Program-made: the position numbers and the translations under genes | Notes under the pieces: model-generated | Told to the model about the DNA's origin: nothing | Database searches by the model: none | Seen by the model: the letters and a program-made list of their open reading frames with translations, nothing else | Part shown: piece after piece, positions 13,877 to 16,685 of the stretch | Numbering within the stretch: the first letter of the stretch is position 1 | How the letters are laid out: each line of letters starts with the position of its first letter | Assembly (NCBI GenBank): GCA_013696045.1 | Contig: JACCZH010000155.1 | Span: 1-16,685 of the forward strand | Direction of reading: 5' to 3' | Source: Chloroflexia bacterium | GTDB taxonomy: Bacteria; Chloroflexota; Chloroflexia; Thermomicrobiales; CFX8 | Length of the DNA stretch: 16,685 bases

Positions 13877-15205
13877 TTAGCCGTCGGCCGATTCTTCAGG
13901 AGATTGCTGGTTTCCGGCCAGTGTGAGGCGTACCTCGGTGACGCGTCTGCCGCGCATTGCAGTAACGCGCAGATCGCCGTCCTTCGTCGTGACAGTGTCG
14001 CCTACGGATGGCATCCGGTCGAGCTCCGCCATGACCAGACCGCCGACTGACTCATACGTGCGTTCTTCCGGCGCTAGGTCGATATCGAGGATTGACTCAA
14101 GGGTCGAAATGGACGTTTCACCCTTCACGAAATAACTGTGCTCGCTGGCCTGCCGGATGTCCTCGACGCCTCCAATAAGCTCGTCGGCGATGTCGGATAT
14201 CGTCAGAATACCCGCCGTGCCTCCGAACTCATCAATGAGCAGCGCAAGCGGCTGTTTGTCCTGCGACAAACGGTGTAGCACCTGCTCGATCGATGCGCGT
14301 TCAGACAGTACCGGTATCGGCCGGACAAGTCTGCGCCAGCTGGTGGCGTAACGCGCCTTGCCGTCAGGGCCGATCTGGACCAAGTCTTTCACGTTCAACA
14401 CACCGACAATGTTATCAATGGATTCCTCGTACACCGGGAAGCGGGTGTGACTGTGCAGACGAACGATCTCCAGAACTTCTTCGATAGTCTGGCCAACGGC
14501 AAAGGCGACCACATCCTGTCGTGGCACGATCAAGTCACGCGCCTCAATATCAGAGAAATGGAGCATACGGCGCAGAAGTATCGGGTCTGCCTGAAGATTG
14601 CCGGCCCTCGCGCTGGCCTGGATCAGGGCGTTCAGTTCCTCCGGAGGGAGCGATGGAGCGTGGCTCTCTGCCTGGGGAGTAACGCCAAACGCACGCACGG
14701 TCAATGTGCCCATCCCGTTCAGCACCGTGACCAGTGGGTGGAAGACCCTGGCGACGATCTCAACGGGCAGGGCGACACTGTGCGCAACCCGCTCAGGGTG
14801 ACGTAAGGCGATTGTTTTGGGCATCAACTCGCCGGCGATCATCTGAATAGCTGTGAGGCTCAGGAAAGCAACCGTGAAGGCCACCACCGCGGCCGCACCC
14901 GAGGGGATGCCAATCGCACTGAAAGAACCTTCGAACAGCCGGGCCACGACAGGTTGCCCGATCCAGCCGACCGCGATGCTGGTAATGGTGATCCCCAGCT
15001 GATCGACCGCAATGTAATGGTCTAGTTGGCGCGCGGCCTTGACGATTGTCCGGCCTACTCTGGTTTGTCCCTCGGCCAATCGTTTCACGGCCGGTTGTTT
15101 CAGCATCACGAAAGCGAATTCGTGGAAAACGAAGAGCGCGTTGCCTGCGATGAGGAGCGCGGTTGCGATCAGAAGTCCTACGGTGAGGAGCGCGTCTGAG
15201 CTCAT
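13877..15205 (-). CDS. CNNM/CorC-family membrane protein (DUF21, CBS pair, CorC_HlyC), paralogue 2
   Basis: A 442-residue protein of the CNNM/CorC ('hemolysin C-like') family, linked to Mg/Co efflux. Layout: a DUF21 membrane domain (about 1-185), a CBS-domain pair (about 210-345) containing TRFPVYEESIDNIVGVLNVKDL (254-275) and a second half with LIDEFGGTAGILTISDIADELIGG (323-346), then the CorC_HlyC domain (about 355-430). The PK helix reads GELMPKTIAL (125-134). Two conserved spots differ from the paralogue: FVFHEF (25-30) where most members read FVAAEF, and GQP (83-85) where the paralogue has GEP. Its ATG overlaps the upstream paralogue by four bases (ATGA), so the pair is co-translated and may form a heterodimer. 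Confidence 0.88.
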   Translation of the reverse strand: MSSDALLTVGLLIATALLIAGNALFVFHEFAFVMLKQPAVKRLAEGQTRVGRTIVKAARQLDHYIAVDQLGITITSIAVGWIGQPVVARLFEGSFSAIGIPSGAAAVVAFTVAFLSLTAIQMIAGELMPKTIALRHPERVAHSVALPVEIVARVFHPLVTVLNGMGTLTVRAFGVTPQAESHAPSLPPEELNALIQASARAGNLQADPILLRRMLHFSDIEARDLIVPRQDVVAFAVGQTIEEVLEIVRLHSHTRFPVYEESIDNIVGVLNVKDLVQIGPDGKARYATSWRRLVRPIPVLSERASIEQVLHRLSQDKQPLALLIDEFGGTAGILTISDIADELIGGVEDIRQASEHSYFVKGETSISTLESILDIDLAPEERTYESVGGLVMAELDRMPSVGDTVTTKDGDLRVTAMRGRRVTEVRLTLAGNQQSPEESADG

Positions 15206-16527
15206 TTGGCAGCCTCGCGTTCAACTGACGCTTCTGGAATCAGGAGAACCTGCCCGACACGTCTATTGTTCATTTCACTCACCCGAATGCGATGTCCGTC
15301 CACAAAGACTTCGTCCCCCTCGACGGGGATACGCTCCAGCAGTTCCATCACAAGTCCGCCCAAGGTATGCGCATCAACATCCGGAACCGTGATGCCCAGC
15401 TCATCTGCCAGATCGACCAGATGCATGAGGCCAGGCGCCAGCAGGCTGCCGTCCGGGTTGGCCGAGAGCAGTGCCTGGCCCGATTCAAATTCATCTGGCA
15501 GATGGCCGGCCAGGAACTCAACGACATCGAAGAGGCTGAGCACTCCGGCAATTCCACCGAACTCGTCGGCCAGGATCATGAGCGCGTGGTTGGCCTCGCG
15601 AGCCGCTTCCAGCGCGTGTTCGATGGTCACTGTTTCAGGCAGGATGAGTGGCTGCTGGATGTCACGATGCCAATCGGCGTCCGGGCTCCCGAGATTAAAT
15701 ACGGCTTGCTTGGCGTTGAGGACACCAATAATGTCGTCGAGGCTGCTTGTATACACAGGGAAACGTGTATAGCGATGCCCGGCGAAGATGCGCACGATAT
15801 CCTCTCGGCTCGCGTCCACCGGAATACCGATAACCTCGTTGCGGGGAACCATAAGATCGCCGACCTGGAGCGACGCCAGCCGCAGGGTATTACGCGAGAG
15901 ATCGAGCTCCCGGCGGCTGATTAACCCGGCCGAAGCGCTGGACTCAAAAGTGAGGGCCAGATCCTCGGCCTTCAAAGGCTCGTCCCCCATGGGCCGCACC
16001 TTCATCCCAAGAAGGCCGAGCAGCACGTTACCCGTGGTGTTGAGAAGCCAGATGGCAGGGCCAAAGATGCGCACGAATATTTGCATTGGGTACGAGAGCC
16101 ACATCGTGGTCTTCCCCGGCGCTTCGAGCGCCAGGGTTTTGGGCACGAATTCACCGAGGACGATGTGGAGCACAGTCACGAACGTGAACGCTATCCCGAT
16201 CGCGACGGTGTGGGAGACAGCAGGCGCGAATGAGCCGACAATGTCCTCAATAGGCGGCTCAATCAGCCCAGCGATAACCGGCTCGCCAAGAAAGCCGAGC
16301 CCGATCGTCGCCATGGTTATGCCGAGTTGTGAAGCTGCAACGTAAAAATCGAGATTGCCGAGCGCTTTAAGGGTTCTTTTGGCCTGGGTATTACCCTCAT
16401 TGGCCAACTGCTGCATCTGCGTTCTGCGAACAGTGACGTAGGCGAACTCCGCCGCAACGAACATTGCGTTCAACGCCAGGAGCACTACGACCAGAATCAG
16501 GCCTGGTATGACAGGCAAGCTATCCAT
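15202..16527 (-). CDS. CNNM/CorC-family membrane protein (DUF21, CBS pair, CorC_HlyC), paralogue 1
   Basis: A 441-residue protein with the same layout as its neighbour: DUF21 membrane domain (about 1-190) with NAMFVAAEFAYV (20-31), SQLGITMATIGLGFLGEP (67-84) and GEFVPKTLAL (125-134); CBS pair (about 218-340) with TRFPVYTSSLDDIIGVLNAK (254-273) and DEFGGIAGVLSLFDVVEFLAG (321-341); CorC_HlyC domain (about 360-430) with LGGLVMELLERIP (389-401). I chose ATG 16527 because it leaves the usual short tail before TM1. A TTG at 16578 would add 17 polar residues unlike the family, and neither start has a clear Shine-Dalgarno. The first six DUF21 motif positions align one-to-one with the downstream paralogue without gaps. 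It is probably involved in divalent cation export or homeostasis. Confidence 0.88.
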   Translation of the reverse strand: MDSLPVIPGLILVVVLLALNAMFVAAEFAYVTVRRTQMQQLANEGNTQAKRTLKALGNLDFYVAASQLGITMATIGLGFLGEPVIAGLIEPPIEDIVGSFAPAVSHTVAIGIAFTFVTVLHIVLGEFVPKTLALEAPGKTTMWLSYPMQIFVRIFGPAIWLLNTTGNVLLGLLGMKVRPMGDEPLKAEDLALTFESSASAGLISRRELDLSRNTLRLASLQVGDLMVPRNEVIGIPVDASREDIVRIFAGHRYTRFPVYTSSLDDIIGVLNAKQAVFNLGSPDADWHRDIQQPLILPETVTIEHALEAAREANHALMILADEFGGIAGVLSLFDVVEFLAGHLPDEFESGQALLSANPDGSLLAPGLMHLVDLADELGITVPDVDAHTLGGLVMELLERIPVEGDEVFVDGHRIRVSEMNNRRVGQVLLIPEASVEREAAK

Positions 16528-16685
16528 CGGCTGTGTGTAACTCGGATGGTAGTGTGAGCACGTTGCGTAAAGATCCAACTATATGTGTGATGGCGGAGCC
16601 CGGCCACATCAGCGAGTATCTCTGAATTATACTATCTTGAGCTGTTTGTGTGTCTTGACCTGATTTTCGGCTGGGAGGGCGTCGT
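16528..16685 (-). promoter_or_regulatory. Upstream region of the CorC pair with a consensus -10
   Basis: The last 158 bases contain no gene. On the minus strand a perfect TATAAT occupies plus bases 16626-16631. AAGACA (4 of 6 to TTGACA) lies 19 bases further upstream, a weak -35. Transcription would start near 16619 and give a leader of about 90 bases before the ATG at 16527. Mg-sensing leaders are known upstream of some magnesium transporters, but I could not make out such a structure here. Confidence 0.45.

Noticed and set aside
16528..16578. TTG start adding 17 residues to CorC-like paralogue 1
   Set aside because: The added residues are polar and unlike the family, there is no Shine-Dalgarno, and the shorter form aligns residue for residue with the neighbouring paralogue.

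Overview
The window is GC-rich chromosomal DNA carrying 16 protein-coding genes, 15 on the minus strand and one (an SDR epimerase, 6352-7335) on the plus strand. No RNA gene, CRISPR array, transposase or phage gene was seen. Two adjacent F420-type enzymes, a leucine-catabolic carboxylase cluster, frequent TTG/GTG starts and several dispersed palindromic repeats fit a high-GC aerobic bacterium. My best guess is Chloroflexota (Thermomicrobia/Sphaerobacter-like), with Actinomycetota as the alternative. This is inference from gene content, not from a marker gene.

Layout, left to right. (1) 4-1564: an F420-dependent LLM-class oxidoreductase of the glucose-6-phosphate dehydrogenase type and a small PPOX-fold F420-type flavoprotein. 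They are separated by a short dispersed repeat. A second, related repeat lies on the other side of the small gene. (2) 1717-6255: a tightly coupled five-gene operon read right to left. It encodes an arginase/agmatinase-fold protein, ABC ATPase A, permease A, ABC ATPase B and permease B. The joints are a 4-nt ATGA overlap, an 11-nt overlap, a 7-nt gap and a 2-nt gap. (3) 6352-7335: the divergent NAD-dependent epimerase, ending inside a perfect 13-bp-stem hairpin that separates it from the converging next operon. (4) 7367-12681: a leucine/isovalerate degradation operon in the order liuB (methylcrotonyl-CoA carboxylase, carboxyltransferase subunit), liuC (methylglutaconyl-CoA hydratase), liuD (biotin carboxylase/biotin carrier subunit), liuE (HMG-CoA lyase). 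Together they take 3-methylcrotonyl-CoA to acetoacetate plus acetyl-CoA. The acyl-CoA dehydrogenase liuA is not in the window. (5) 12742-13767: two orphan membrane or membrane-anchored proteins. (6) 13877-16527: two tandem CNNM/CorC-type (DUF21-CBS-CorC_HlyC) transporters joined by an ATGA overlap.

The features that stand out are the repeats. A palindromic element, present as two inverted copies, sits in frame inside the liuD coding sequence and is translated between the biotin carboxylase and biotin-carrier parts. A related palindrome carries the stop codon of the epimerase gene. MITE-like elements with GTCA...TGAC ends flank the small F420 gene and interrupt the liuB-liuC junction. The second point of interest is the arginase-fold protein fused by translational coupling to the ABC operon. 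It has Cys in place of the first metal-ligand His and Gly in place of the catalytic His.
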